In this document: one piece after another, positions 56,231-64,000 of the stretch
Layout: every line of letters starts with the position of its first letter
How positions within the stretch are numbered: position 1 is the first letter of the stretch
Assembly (NCBI RefSeq): GCF_051465645.1
Contig: NZ_CP195790.1
Coordinates: forward strand, 1,984,001 to 2,048,000
Direction: 5' to 3'
Origin: Planctomicrobium sp051465645
Lineage (GTDB): Bacteria > Planctomycetota > Planctomycetia > Planctomycetales > Planctomycetaceae
DNA: 64,000 bases
Translations under genes and position numbers: made by a program
Notes under the pieces: generated by a model
What the model was told of the DNA's origin: nothing
Databases searched by the model: none
What the model saw: only the letters and a program-made list of their open reading frames with translations

Positions 56231-58075
56231 TTATTCAACAGTCGAACCTGATTGCACCAGCGATGCTCCGCCACTCGCTTTCTTGGAGTTCTCTCCAAAC
56301 AGGAAGAACGTCGGCAATGAACGGCGTGAGTACGTGTTCATTCCATCTTCGTCAACGGTGCCAATTGTCACGTTAAAGAACAATGGTTCCGTAATCATCT
56401 CAGAAGGAGGCAGTTCACCGAAATCGAACGGCAGACTCTCACCTGGTCCCAAGGCTCCCTGTTCCCGCAGACCGAGTTCAATGAAGCCCTTCATAATTGG
56501 AGCAATTCCCAGAATCGCGGCATAGGTTTTTGCAGGGTCCGATACCGATAGAGAAGTCATCTCACTCGGCATCAACTCCAGAACGTCTTCGAGATCGGAT
56601 TGAATGGACCAACTGAAAATTGTTCCGTCCATACGACGGCGCTGTGCCTGAATTGCCTGACGATTCACTCCGACAATCAACCAATCTTCTGAAAGAGAAA
56701 ATGTCGGTGAAAGGAGCGGAAACTTCAGCAGTTCCAGATTGATCAGTGTCTCACCTTCCTTCTCGGTCACCTTCAGTCGAAGCGAATCTCGCTCCTGTTT
56801 GTTTACCTCTTTCACAATCCGTTCCAGAATTGTGAGCAGGCATTTCCTGGTCAGTTCGGCATCATCCACATCAAGCAGAAAGACAGAACCAAGATTGAAC
56901 ACACCCTGGCTGGCATCGGTGTAGAAGCAGTTCAATGAACCGAGAGAGTTGAGAAACTCTAATGGGCTAAACTTGAACTCTTCAGTGAATCGCTCAACGA
57001 ACCGATCCACTTCTCCGGAGGACTCTGGATCAAGCGTATCGATTGCCACATTGACCACTTCTAAGATCGTCTCTGCTGAATTTCCCCAATCAAAGCTGAG
57101 CACAGTCACGCCGAGATTCTGCAACGGGATCGCAGGCAGATCTTCGATTGTGAATGTCGGCTGATCCAGAAGTGACAGCAACCCAGTTCGTTCTCCCGGT
57201 GCGGAGACAGTGCACTCAGCCCAGAGAGCGTCGTCACGGAAACCGCCGACCTGAGAGATATAATCCAGATTGTGAAGCCCCAATTTCTTCAGCAAGTCCC
57301 CGAGGCGGACTGACTCGGATCTGTTTCTTACAGGAACAGGCGTTTCTTCAAATGCGACTCGTAGTGACTTGAAGTCCAGCCAGGCAACCTGATCGACTTC
57401 AAACTCATCATTGTCATTCGTCGCGTACTGGGAAAACAGTTCTTTGGTTGTCAGGTTCGGGCGTTTTTCTTCAGCGACAGCAATTGCATTCGCGATCGCA
57501 TTCATCCCGAAGCTCAGAACGAGATCGTTCTCTTCTTCCCACCACCCCAACTCGAATGGAGAGTTTGGAAACTGAATGTACTTGACTCGACGCCCTTTAA
57601 CCTGCGTCTGCTTCACACTCAACTCTTCCTTTTCCAGCATCTCAATGAGCGATGCGAGCAGGTCAACGCCCTGTCCGGCGTTCTTCGCAACAACCATCCC
57701 CCAGAGTGCCAGTGGGCCCGGGCTCGGAGGATCAATTGCCAATGCAAACGTGATACCGTTTTCTTTGACATGCTCGATCGCTTCAATCAGCCCTTCAGCA
57801 CGCCTTGAATCCCGAACGGAATCCATGAACTGTTGAACCAGATCAGCAAGTCCACTCTCAACAAGGGATTGATAGGCTGCAGTCTTCTCGAAAGCCGCTT
57901 CGTGATCCGCTGTCCCGTCGTAATGGAAATACAAGAAGGTCTCAGCTGGCAACAGTTCCGCTGCAGATTGATCTGCAACAGCCGTCTCAGGGACACTTAC
58001 TCCACTTCCAGCCAGTATCCCGAACATGAGACCACTGATCAGAATCAGACGTCCGAACAGACATGACATACGCAT
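56231..58075 (-). CDS. Exported protein of unknown function, possibly DUF3352-like
   Basis: 614 residues. It begins with a signal peptide (MRMSCLFGRLILISGLMFGI onward, cleavage near TAVADQ). ELLPAETFLYFHYDGTA after it resembles the opening of large periplasmic proteins in planctomycetes (LLPADTxxYxxxxD), grouped loosely with DUF3352. The rest alternates amphipathic helices and short strands with no catalytic motif; LEFLNSLGSLNCFYTDA and FSLSEDWLIVGVNRQAIQ are the most structured-looking parts. Only one internal cysteine is visible past the leader apart from scattered ones, and there is no lipobox. It is monocistronic and probably acts in the periplasm. Confidence 0.6.
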   Translation of the reverse strand: MRMSCLFGRLILISGLMFGILAGSGVSVPETAVADQSAAELLPAETFLYFHYDGTADHEAAFEKTAAYQSLVESGLADLVQQFMDSVRDSRRAEGLIEAIEHVKENGITFALAIDPPSPGPLALWGMVVAKNAGQGVDLLASLIEMLEKEELSVKQTQVKGRRVKYIQFPNSPFELGWWEEENDLVLSFGMNAIANAIAVAEEKRPNLTTKELFSQYATNDNDEFEVDQVAWLDFKSLRVAFEETPVPVRNRSESVRLGDLLKKLGLHNLDYISQVGGFRDDALWAECTVSAPGERTGLLSLLDQPTFTIEDLPAIPLQNLGVTVLSFDWGNSAETILEVVNVAIDTLDPESSGEVDRFVERFTEEFKFSPLEFLNSLGSLNCFYTDASQGVFNLGSVFLLDVDDAELTRKCLLTILERIVKEVNKQERDSLRLKVTEKEGETLINLELLKFPLLSPTFSLSEDWLIVGVNRQAIQAQRRRMDGTIFSWSIQSDLEDVLELMPSEMTSLSVSDPAKTYAAILGIAPIMKGFIELGLREQGALGPGESLPFDFGELPPSEMITEPLFFNVTIGTVDEDGMNTYSRRSLPTFFLFGENSKKASGGASLVQSGSTVE

Positions 58076-58402
58076 CCCCTAATGTGGAACGAGATAGCTG
58101 ATTGGGCACCTTGAAAGCACAATCGCAAACGAGTCAACGAGCGCACCTGCAAGACCAGTCGGGCCTCAAACTACAGAATGACGCTATCTTACGTTGAGAA
58201 ATGCAATTTGCAATTCGCGTTTCAGCAACAGAAACAACATCGTATACGACCCCAGTTCGTCAGGTCTCCGTTCATCCCCGCGAAAAGAGTTCTGACTGAC
58301 ACAATCTCCAAACCGGGGTTTGCGCACGTGCATTGCGAGATAGAATAATGAGTGAAGTCAGCAAGCGGTGTCTGTGAATTTCCTCTGACGAACAGGTGGC
58401 GA
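58076..58402. other. Divergent intergenic region
   Basis: About 325 bases between the leftward exported protein and the rightward DUF4404 gene. Nothing beyond presumed promoters is recognisable. Confidence 0.4.
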
Positions 58403-58690
58403 ATGGAAGATGTACACCTCAAAGAGACCTTGGCGCAACTGAAGTCACATCTTCAAAAAGAAGAGAGTGTCGATCCAGAAAGCCAGATACTTCTTGAACA
58501 AATATCGACAGACTTGAACTCGTTCCTGAACTCGCAGTCAGACGCAAAACTCCTGTCGAACATCGCGGATGAACGCGACACATTCCTCGATGACTTGCTC
58601 GATCTGACCAGTCGCTTCGAAGAAACACACCCGAAGTTGGCAGCCGCCATCGGACAGGTTGCATCGGCATTAAGTCGAATCGGGATCTAA
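58403..58690 (+). CDS. DUF4404-like small helical protein
   Basis: 95 residues from the ATG at 58403, preceded by CAGGTGG; an upstream ATG at 58352 is less likely. The protein is mostly helical and acidic. ETLAQLKSHLQKEESVDPES at the start and FEETHPKLAAAIGQVASALS near the end (with RIGI closing) match the DUF4404 pattern, whose C-terminus reads FExxHPxLAxxLxxxxxxLxxIGI. The function of the family is unknown. It is monocistronic with a strong terminator. Confidence 0.8.
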   Translation: MEDVHLKETLAQLKSHLQKEESVDPESQILLEQISTDLNSFLNSQSDAKLLSNIADERDTFLDDLLDLTSRFEETHPKLAAAIGQVASALSRIGI

Positions 58691-58764
58691 GGGCGTGTCG
58701 AGGGACATTGTGATTCCCGGAACAGGCTTCATCGTCGAAAGCAAAATTGAATTGCGAAAGGCAA

Positions 58765-58816
58765 AGGCTCTGCGAGACGCCAATCAGATGGCATTTCGCA
58801 GAGCCTGTCTTTTTTA
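58765..58816 (+). terminator. Terminator after DUF4404 gene
   Basis: AGGCTCTGCGA (58765-58775) and TCGCAGAGCCT (58796-58806) form a perfect 11-bp stem with a 20-base loop, followed by a run of six T residues. It can also end the convergent gene at 58837. Confidence 0.9.
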
Positions 58817-58836
58817 CTCGCAATCAAAAGTTCGGA

Positions 58837-60096
58837 TCAGGAATCCAGAATCGCCGAAATGTCGATCAGATAAACCTGTCGGCCGTTTCCACCATGAGGT
58901 GAATCGATGGCGACCAACCGGCCACTTCGACTTGCTCGTGGGTGAGTATCGCAGCGCCATTCACCGACATACTTTGGATCGAGATAGAAGCCTCCCAGTT
59001 CCACCCGACGGTTGGTCGGAATGTGATACAGGAATGGCTTCTGCTTTCTGGTGACACGATCCGGATAGGAATCGTTGAGAATCCAGTCGAGCCGATCAGG
59101 CAGATAAGTATTGTGCCCATCGCTCATCATGACTTCGGCACCAACGTGTTCAATCTCCGTCGTCCGGTCTTTATACACATAGAACCCGGCAGGCTTCCCT
59201 TCCGGTTGTGTATACATACAGACGTGCCCTGGATCGCGCCAGACGAAGTGTGACGTCATCCCGGTTGGATTCAGGATATAGACATCACTCCCGTCAACGT
59301 TGGCAGTCACCATGCGAGTCTTCCAGCGTTTCGTCAGCTCGCCGGTTTCCGGGTCACGGCTGCGCCATCGATGGAGAACAATAAACCGCTTGCTGTCCGG
59401 GCTGATCAGCAGGTGATTGAACCAGTGCCAGGAGTCCTTGATTTTCTCTCCCTGAAACGGGATTTGAATAATCTGATCCAATGACAGGATGAGCTTCTTT
59501 TCACCTGTGGCCAGATCAACGTAGAAAACCCCAGAATCCTTTGGTGCCGGATCGTCCATGAAGTCGGTTCGCCCACCGGCATATCCATACCCTGGGCGGA
59601 AGAACTGAATGCGAGCAAAGTCCGCTGTGATTCCGAATCGTCCGTCCGGGCTCAACGTATAAACGGCACTTGGAATCGTACGGCGTTTCATCGTCTTCAC
59701 ATCCAGTAGATGACTGACGAACTCGCTCCCGATTCGATCATTCCAGAGAACTTCAGACTCAGATGAGGGGCGCCATTGCAACATGCACCCCTGCTGCCAT
59801 CCCCAAGCGTTGCTCTGTCCGAGCTCGATCCATTTATCATTATCTTTCAAGTCGACCATCCCGACCTGAATCACATCGTTTGCCATCGGGGTTCGGTGTT
59901 CGAAATCGACCTGATTCGAAAGGACATAGCGGTCGGTTGGATCGAATTCAAACTTGTCATAGTACCCGAACCAGTGGAATTTTGGCCCCGTTGTAATCGC
60001 ACGAACAGGGGGAAGTTCTCCCGCCTTGATTCGTGAGGCAATTGCCGCATAACTGAGCCCACAGAGCCCGGCCTTCAGGAAATCTCGTCGTTGCAT
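58837..60096 (-). CDS. Tat-exported beta-propeller protein, oligogalacturonate-lyase-like
   Basis: 419 residues. The N-terminus MQRRDFLKAGLCGLSYAAIA is a twin-arginine signal, so the folded protein is exported. WD40/TolB-like blades follow: GYYDKFEFDPTDRYVLSN, VYTLSPDGRFGITADF, HLLISPDSKRFIVLHRW and a closing CDTHPRASRSGRLVAIDS then GNGRQVYLIDIS. The His-containing blade motifs (WHWFNHLLISPD, SDGHNTYLPD) and the seven-blade layout recall oligogalacturonate lyase and related propeller proteins, but I cannot confirm the metal ligands. Polysaccharide breakdown would suit a planctomycete; the role is inferred. Confidence 0.7.
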   Translation of the reverse strand: MQRRDFLKAGLCGLSYAAIASRIKAGELPPVRAITTGPKFHWFGYYDKFEFDPTDRYVLSNQVDFEHRTPMANDVIQVGMVDLKDNDKWIELGQSNAWGWQQGCMLQWRPSSESEVLWNDRIGSEFVSHLLDVKTMKRRTIPSAVYTLSPDGRFGITADFARIQFFRPGYGYAGGRTDFMDDPAPKDSGVFYVDLATGEKKLILSLDQIIQIPFQGEKIKDSWHWFNHLLISPDSKRFIVLHRWRSRDPETGELTKRWKTRMVTANVDGSDVYILNPTGMTSHFVWRDPGHVCMYTQPEGKPAGFYVYKDRTTEIEHVGAEVMMSDGHNTYLPDRLDWILNDSYPDRVTRKQKPFLYHIPTNRRVELGGFYLDPKYVGEWRCDTHPRASRSGRLVAIDSPHGGNGRQVYLIDISAILDS

Positions 60097-60319
60097 TGAG
60101 TACTCCTTAACCGCTCATTCCCGTACTAGTCCGTCAATACGATCAATCATGAGGAAACGGTACCACATTATCGACCGAACTCGCCCCTGCAGGCCGCTCA
60201 ATTCAGGAAAATCGCCATAAGGTCCGTTTGGGAAATTGAACGCCAGTTCCCCATCAATTGGGAACGAACACTTACTCAGAGAGATCAACGATCAATTGAC
60301 TTCAACGCGTAAAGAGTGA

Positions 60320-60841
60320 TCACTCACGAAAGATTAAGTGAGGGCGTATTTTGTTGAGAGTCTTCCGACCAATTCCATTGACCCGTTCGACGTCATCCAC
60401 CGACCGAAAGGGCCCTCGTTCATCGCGATCTGCAATCACTTTCATTGCAAGCACCTGACCGATTTCAGGAACCTGCATCCACTCCACCCAATTCGCACGA
60501 TTAATGTCGATCTGGTAAACCTGGAAATTCTCTTCTGGACGAACCAGCACTAAGGCATCCCGACTGTACCAGTTCAACCGAATAATGTTGGCGATCACCA
60601 GAATCAAGATGAGACTGCAGGCCACAAACAGAAATCTGCGATCCCCGGAACTCAGGCCCCAATGCACATCGGCCGCTTCTTCAGCGCCAGTGTTCTCTGC
60701 CGGAGAGTCGAGTGTCTCTGCTTCGATTCCCACTGACGGTGTTGATGACCGAGAATCCGTTATGCCCTCCTGTTCTGTCGAATCAATCGCGAGATTTTCA
60801 TCTTCAGGTGGCTTCGACGTCATCACATTTGCTTCAGACAT
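60320..60841 (-). CDS. ComEA-like membrane-anchored helix-hairpin-helix protein
   Basis: 173 residues from the ATG at 60841 (MSEANVMTSKPPED); a start eight codons earlier or the next Met are alternatives. Residues 1-65 are acidic and look disordered. One membrane helix follows (RRFLFVACSLILILVIANII). Residues 105-173 hold the helix-hairpin-helix pair of ComEA: INRANWVEWMQVPEIGQVLA and DVERVNGIGRKTLNKIRPHL. ComEA binds DNA outside the membrane during natural transformation; with a longer cytoplasmic N-terminus and no other com gene nearby, a competence role is uncertain. The terpene-cyclase-fold gene ends 75 bases upstream. Confidence 0.85.
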   Translation of the reverse strand: MSEANVMTSKPPEDENLAIDSTEQEGITDSRSSTPSVGIEAETLDSPAENTGAEEAADVHWGLSSGDRRFLFVACSLILILVIANIIRLNWYSRDALVLVRPEENFQVYQIDINRANWVEWMQVPEIGQVLAMKVIADRDERGPFRSVDDVERVNGIGRKTLNKIRPHLIFRE

Positions 60842-60915
60842 GCAGGCGGCCCGACGGTATTTCAACTCAACAGTAGTAAACGAGAAAAGTAACGGAGTTT
60901 CAGCTTCGATTGCAC

Positions 60916-62655
60916 TTATCGAGCGTTCGCACCGCCGGCCTCCAAATCACGAATTCGCCGTTGTAGATCTGCTTCAAAACGGTCCCCGCGATCATCTAAC
61001 GGTCGCTGTTCGAGGTACCATTTCCCCCAGCGAATCATCAGTTGCCGATGCCAGACAGCGACGGCATCCTTCTTCTGTGCTTCGCTTGAATCCGCAGGCA
61101 ATGCCAGCAGTGGATCGGCAGGTTCTCCAAACCCCAGAGGCTTGCGACTTAACCAGCACAACGCATTTCTGGCCTCGATGATGACTCCCAGATCAGGATC
61201 ATCAAGCGCCTTGATTAATATCACGCCCAGATCCATCCGCTCACTTCGACCAATCGCCCAGATCGCAGTTTTTCGAACTTCCGGGTTTGCACTGATCGCC
61301 AGGCGCTTCAGCGTATCAATCTGCCCGACAAGTTTGGTTCGGTCCCCTAATTGAATCTGCTCGACAATCTGATCCTGCGCCTGATCAATTGGCAATTCTC
61401 CGGTCTCACGAAGACTCATCAGCAGTTGATCGATCGGCTGGAGCGGCTGTTCCTTTCCTCGCACCGATCGTCCGTCAAAGCGAGCGGTCGCAAGGTCATC
61501 AGGCAAGCCTCGCCCCCCTGCCAGCGTTCCCAATCCATAAAAAGGGTCGTCTGTTCGCTTTAAGAGCTTCGACGTCGATCGTGTCAGAAAAAGAACACAG
61601 AACGCAGTATCAAGATCAACGTTCTCACTGAGCTTCCAACTGCCATCCGACGTCTGCTTCGAAATCACAAAATCGGCACATTCGTCGAACCACTGATGTG
61701 AGCCCACCAGATTGACGCCGGCCAGCGCCCCCATACGTTCCAGCGAGTAGTAATAGTACGACTTGAAAGAAGACTCCTGATTCTCAACTGCGAATTTCGC
61801 ACCCAAAAATTCATACGCTTTCTTCGCGGCCTCAATTGAGGCACCAGAGATCTTACCTGTCCGCTTCTGCTCTCGCCTTTGCGGAATCTCATACTCTTCA
61901 AGCACCCCAAATTTGCGGGTTGATTCGACCTGTTTCTCGGTCTTCTTTGTTCCCGACTTCAAAGGGAGAAAACCAGAATCGAGTTGCAACATCGCAATGT
62001 GAATACTTCCGAGGGCATTGACCGACATGTTCAATGTCGATTGTTCAATTGATCCCCGACCTCCAGGGCAATATGCAAATCCTCCGTCCGCGTTCTGGTA
62101 TTGAACATGCCAGACCAGAATCTTCTCCCAGATCTCATGAGAAATCTCGACACCCGCCCGTTGCGCCGCCCAGAGCCCCAGGCACGCGTACTGCGTCACG
62201 CTTGTGTCACCTTGATTCCCTCGACTGCGGGGAGGAGGATAATCCCACCCTCCTGATGAGAGTTGGTGTGACAGAATGTATTGCGAGATGCGGCCTAATT
62301 CCGTCTTGTACTTTTCCGAACCGAGATCCGACAGAAGCGTCGCCTCAACGGCAGCCTGATAGATCTGATCATTAGCGGGTACGTATCCGGCTTCTGGACA
62401 TCTCGCAAGAATGCCGGTGACAACTGACTGAATCTCCGGAGTGTCGACAGGCATCCCTGACTTGAACATCGCGAGTGCCATTAACGGGCGATACTGACCA
62501 CCCGCTTCGGAAATTCTCGCTTTGAGCCGAATGGCTCCGCGATCGATCGATTCTTTCAGCTGTTTGGCGTCGGCAGCAGTCCCGATTCTGGCAAGACTCA
62601 ACAGAGCCAGAACGGCGAGACCGAGTTTCAGAAGTTTCCGTCCCTGAATCATCAC
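60916..62655 (-). CDS. Exported prenyltransferase/squalene-oxidase-repeat protein with HEAT-like end
   Basis: 579 residues; the first codon is GTG (62655) with ATG directly after it. A signal peptide (LGLAVLALLSLARIGTAADA) is followed by alpha-toroid repeats of the squalene-hopene cyclase/prenyltransferase type: SHQLSSGGWDYPP, WHVQYQNADGGFAYCPGG and VISKQTSDGSWKLSENVD. The DxDD acid motif of cyclases is absent, so it is probably not a cyclase; similar planctomycete proteins are uncharacterised. Residues 455-520 hold HEAT-like repeats (LAISANPEVRKTAIWAIGRS, then KALDDPDLGVIIEARNALCW). It should act in the periplasm as a binding scaffold. Confidence 0.8.
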   Translation of the reverse strand: MMIQGRKLLKLGLAVLALLSLARIGTAADAKQLKESIDRGAIRLKARISEAGGQYRPLMALAMFKSGMPVDTPEIQSVVTGILARCPEAGYVPANDQIYQAAVEATLLSDLGSEKYKTELGRISQYILSHQLSSGGWDYPPPRSRGNQGDTSVTQYACLGLWAAQRAGVEISHEIWEKILVWHVQYQNADGGFAYCPGGRGSIEQSTLNMSVNALGSIHIAMLQLDSGFLPLKSGTKKTEKQVESTRKFGVLEEYEIPQRREQKRTGKISGASIEAAKKAYEFLGAKFAVENQESSFKSYYYYSLERMGALAGVNLVGSHQWFDECADFVISKQTSDGSWKLSENVDLDTAFCVLFLTRSTSKLLKRTDDPFYGLGTLAGGRGLPDDLATARFDGRSVRGKEQPLQPIDQLLMSLRETGELPIDQAQDQIVEQIQLGDRTKLVGQIDTLKRLAISANPEVRKTAIWAIGRSERMDLGVILIKALDDPDLGVIIEARNALCWLSRKPLGFGEPADPLLALPADSSEAQKKDAVAVWHRQLMIRWGKWYLEQRPLDDRGDRFEADLQRRIRDLEAGGANAR

Positions 62656-62770
62656 GAGCCTGACACTGATTGGAACCGCGTCCGATCAAACACTGATTCG
62701 GCAACACTCAACAAAAACGAAAAAGACCGCCCACGATCAACTTGAGATCCGGTAATTTTGTTCGACGATT

Positions 62771-62806
62771 GCATCTTCAGCATCTTCAGCATCTTCAGCA
62801 TCTTCA
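62771..62806. repeat. Four perfect copies of a 9-base tandem repeat
   Basis: GCATCTTCA is repeated head to tail at 62771-62779, 62780-62788, 62789-62797 and 62798-62806, in the 243-base gap between the toroid-repeat gene and murJ. The copy number could vary by slippage. On the minus strand it reads TGAAGATGC and contains several ATG codons in one frame. Confidence 0.9.
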
Positions 62807-62898
62807 AATTTACCTCGATCTTGGCTGTTCCGCTATCCAGTCCCGCGTACTACAGCAGATCATCAGATAAACCGGTCAGGCTCCAGTGGACGATCCTG

Positions 62899-64000
62899 AT
62901 GACAGGCGTCATGCTGTCACACATGCCAGCGCCCACAGAATCATCTCAGCCATCTCGACAACTCAGCAGTTATGCTGTCGTGTTCGCTGGGATGGTGGTT
63001 CAGAATCTGCTGTTGTTCGGGCTCAATATTCTGATTGCGTCCCAATTCGGGGCGCAACCCGACATGGATGCCTTTCGCACCGCGTTCACCCCGCCTTTGA
63101 TGTTAGCCGCCATGCTGACACTCAGCGTCGGGCCGGTCATGGTGACACTGATTGCCAGAAATGAAACGACATCGGCGCCGGGGACCGCGTCATTTCTGTT
63201 CTTTCTGATGACGGCAATCGCCACTTTCCTCGCGGGAACAGGCACTTTCTTCGCAGACGAAATACTGCAACTACTGCACCCGTGGTTCGATCCGTACCGT
63301 CAGGAGACCTCGGCGAGATTGTTCCTCATTCTGGTGTGGATGCTCCCTTTGAACACCATGATCGGGCTGTCACAGTCAATCCTGAACGCATCGATGAATT
63401 TCTGGGTTCCTGCTTTCTCCGGAATCGTCGGGCCAATTGTCACGATTGTTTTCGCAGCAATTCTGGGGCCTCATTGGGGAATTGACGGAATTGCCTGGGC
63501 AACCGTTTATGGAGGAATCGCCTCGATTCTCTGTCAGCTCGGCTCGCTCTCGCGACATCTCAAATGGCCTGATGCCAGTCATCTGCAACTTGCCTGGCAG
63601 CAACTCGCTCTGGCATGGCCGTTATTGCTGGGCATGATTGTCTTCAAGATTGACCCGATCGTTGATCAGTTCCTGGGATCAAGTCTGGACCAAGGGCAAA
63701 TCTCGCAATGGGACTATGCCTACCGGATGATGCTCCCGTTTTTGATGCTCTCGTCTGGCACACTTTCAACGGTTTCATTTCCGAAGGTGGCGCAGGTTGC
63801 CGTTGCTGGAGGAGCTCCATTACAGGCTCAGGCCCGACTCACATTTCGAGTTTTGATCTCCCTTTGCCTGCCGGCCTTTGTCGTCATGCTTTTCTTCGCA
63901 GAACCGCTGATTCAGGAAGTCCTGCAACGACGGCAGTTCACTTCTGAAGACACACAGGCAGTCTCTCAATTACTCCGCATCGCGAGTGTGATGTTTCTCG
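62899..64000 (+). CDS. murJ: MurJ/MviN-family lipid II flippase, 3' end outside window
   Basis: The frame is open from the ATG at 62899 to the window edge (367 codons shown). In-frame ATGs at 62911 and 62923 are alternatives; none has a strong ribosome site. The protein has repeated hydrophobic helices in the MATE/MOP-fold order. QNLLLFGLNILIASQFGA and DMDAFRTAFTPPLMLAAMLT match the MurJ N-terminus, IGLSQSILNASMNFWVPAFS the middle, and DPIVDQFLGSSLDQGQISQW the helix 7-8 region. MurJ carries lipid II across the inner membrane for peptidoglycan; other flippases of the superfamily move oligosaccharide lipids, so the exact cargo is not certain from a partial sequence. Confidence 0.85.
   Translation, partial: MTGVMLSHMPAPTESSQPSRQLSSYAVVFAGMVVQNLLLFGLNILIASQFGAQPDMDAFRTAFTPPLMLAAMLTLSVGPVMVTLIARNETTSAPGTASFLFFLMTAIATFLAGTGTFFADEILQLLHPWFDPYRQETSARLFLILVWMLPLNTMIGLSQSILNASMNFWVPAFSGIVGPIVTIVFAAILGPHWGIDGIAWATVYGGIASILCQLGSLSRHLKWPDASHLQLAWQQLALAWPLLLGMIVFKIDPIVDQFLGSSLDQGQISQWDYAYRMMLPFLMLSSGTLSTVSFPKVAQVAVAGGAPLQAQARLTFRVLISLCLPAFVVMLFFAEPLIQEVLQRRQFTSEDTQAVSQLLRIASVMFL

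Noticed and set aside
60314..60325. 12-base palindrome GAGTGATCACTC
   Set aside because: It overlaps the stop codon region of the HhH gene and has no promoter context, so an operator role is unlikely.

Overview
This 64 kb window is ordinary chromosome from a planctomycete (phylum Planctomycetota, most likely a Planctomycetaceae-type organism of moderate GC). The assignment rests on content: a DUF1559 protein with a type IV prepilin-like N-terminus next to a small lipoprotein, a Tad pilus locus of planctomycete layout, a prenyltransferase/squalene-oxidase-repeat protein, an orphan lambda-type portal protein, and many short monocistronic units closed by strong hairpin terminators. I saw no rRNA, tRNA, insertion sequence or CRISPR array.

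Layout. 1-8.4 kb: partial lipoprotein, DUF1559 protein and a POT-family peptide transporter, then a catabolic group of an IclR regulator facing an enolase-superfamily enzyme, an M81 (MlrC-like) hydrolase and a fumarylacetoacetate-hydrolase-family enzyme. 8.7-18.3 kb: UMP kinase and a partial Tad locus read leftward (flp pilin, a 38-residue membrane microprotein, prepilin peptidase, CpaB, CpaC secretin, CpaE/TadZ). A winged-helix/AAA+ ATPase diverges from it across about 1 kb of noncoding DNA. No TadA/CpaF motor and no TadB/TadC platform genes are present. 18.7-31.5 kb: a histone-H1-like basic protein, a large membrane protein, aldo/keto reductase, glpK, hpt, lipB-lipA, tilS, sucC without sucD, and an EF-G2-type GTPase. 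32-44 kb: a di-heme cytochrome, tag, the orphan portal protein, a tandem GNAT protein, split transketolase, a pabA/trpG-type amidotransferase, an HD phosphohydrolase, ruvC and a zinc-ribbon membrane protein. 44-64 kb: a FlgI-like lipoprotein fused to HEAT-like repeats, smc, a TrhO-RluA RNA-modification fusion, nitroreductase, a trans-sulfuration PLP enzyme, an M16 peptidase, several exported proteins, a ComEA-like HhH protein, a terpene-cyclase-fold protein and the start of murJ.

Working groups. The Tad genes supply pilin, prepilin processing, the outer-membrane channel and the localisation factor, but need a motor encoded elsewhere. The IclR cluster looks like a regulated pathway for a sugar acid or similar hydroxy-acid. 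lipB and lipA overlap by 8 bases and should make lipoyl groups together, yet LipB lacks both expected catalytic residues. The two transketolase halves form one enzyme.

Most interesting items: the TrhO-RluA fusion, the LipB homolog without its catalytic Cys/Lys, the orphan portal protein, the FlgI-HEAT lipoprotein far from flagellar genes, the Tad-embedded microprotein with its flanking hairpins, and a cluster of ACATG half-sites ahead of the histone-like gene. Start codons were moved inward wherever a Shine-Dalgarno site, signal peptide or family N-terminus favoured it.
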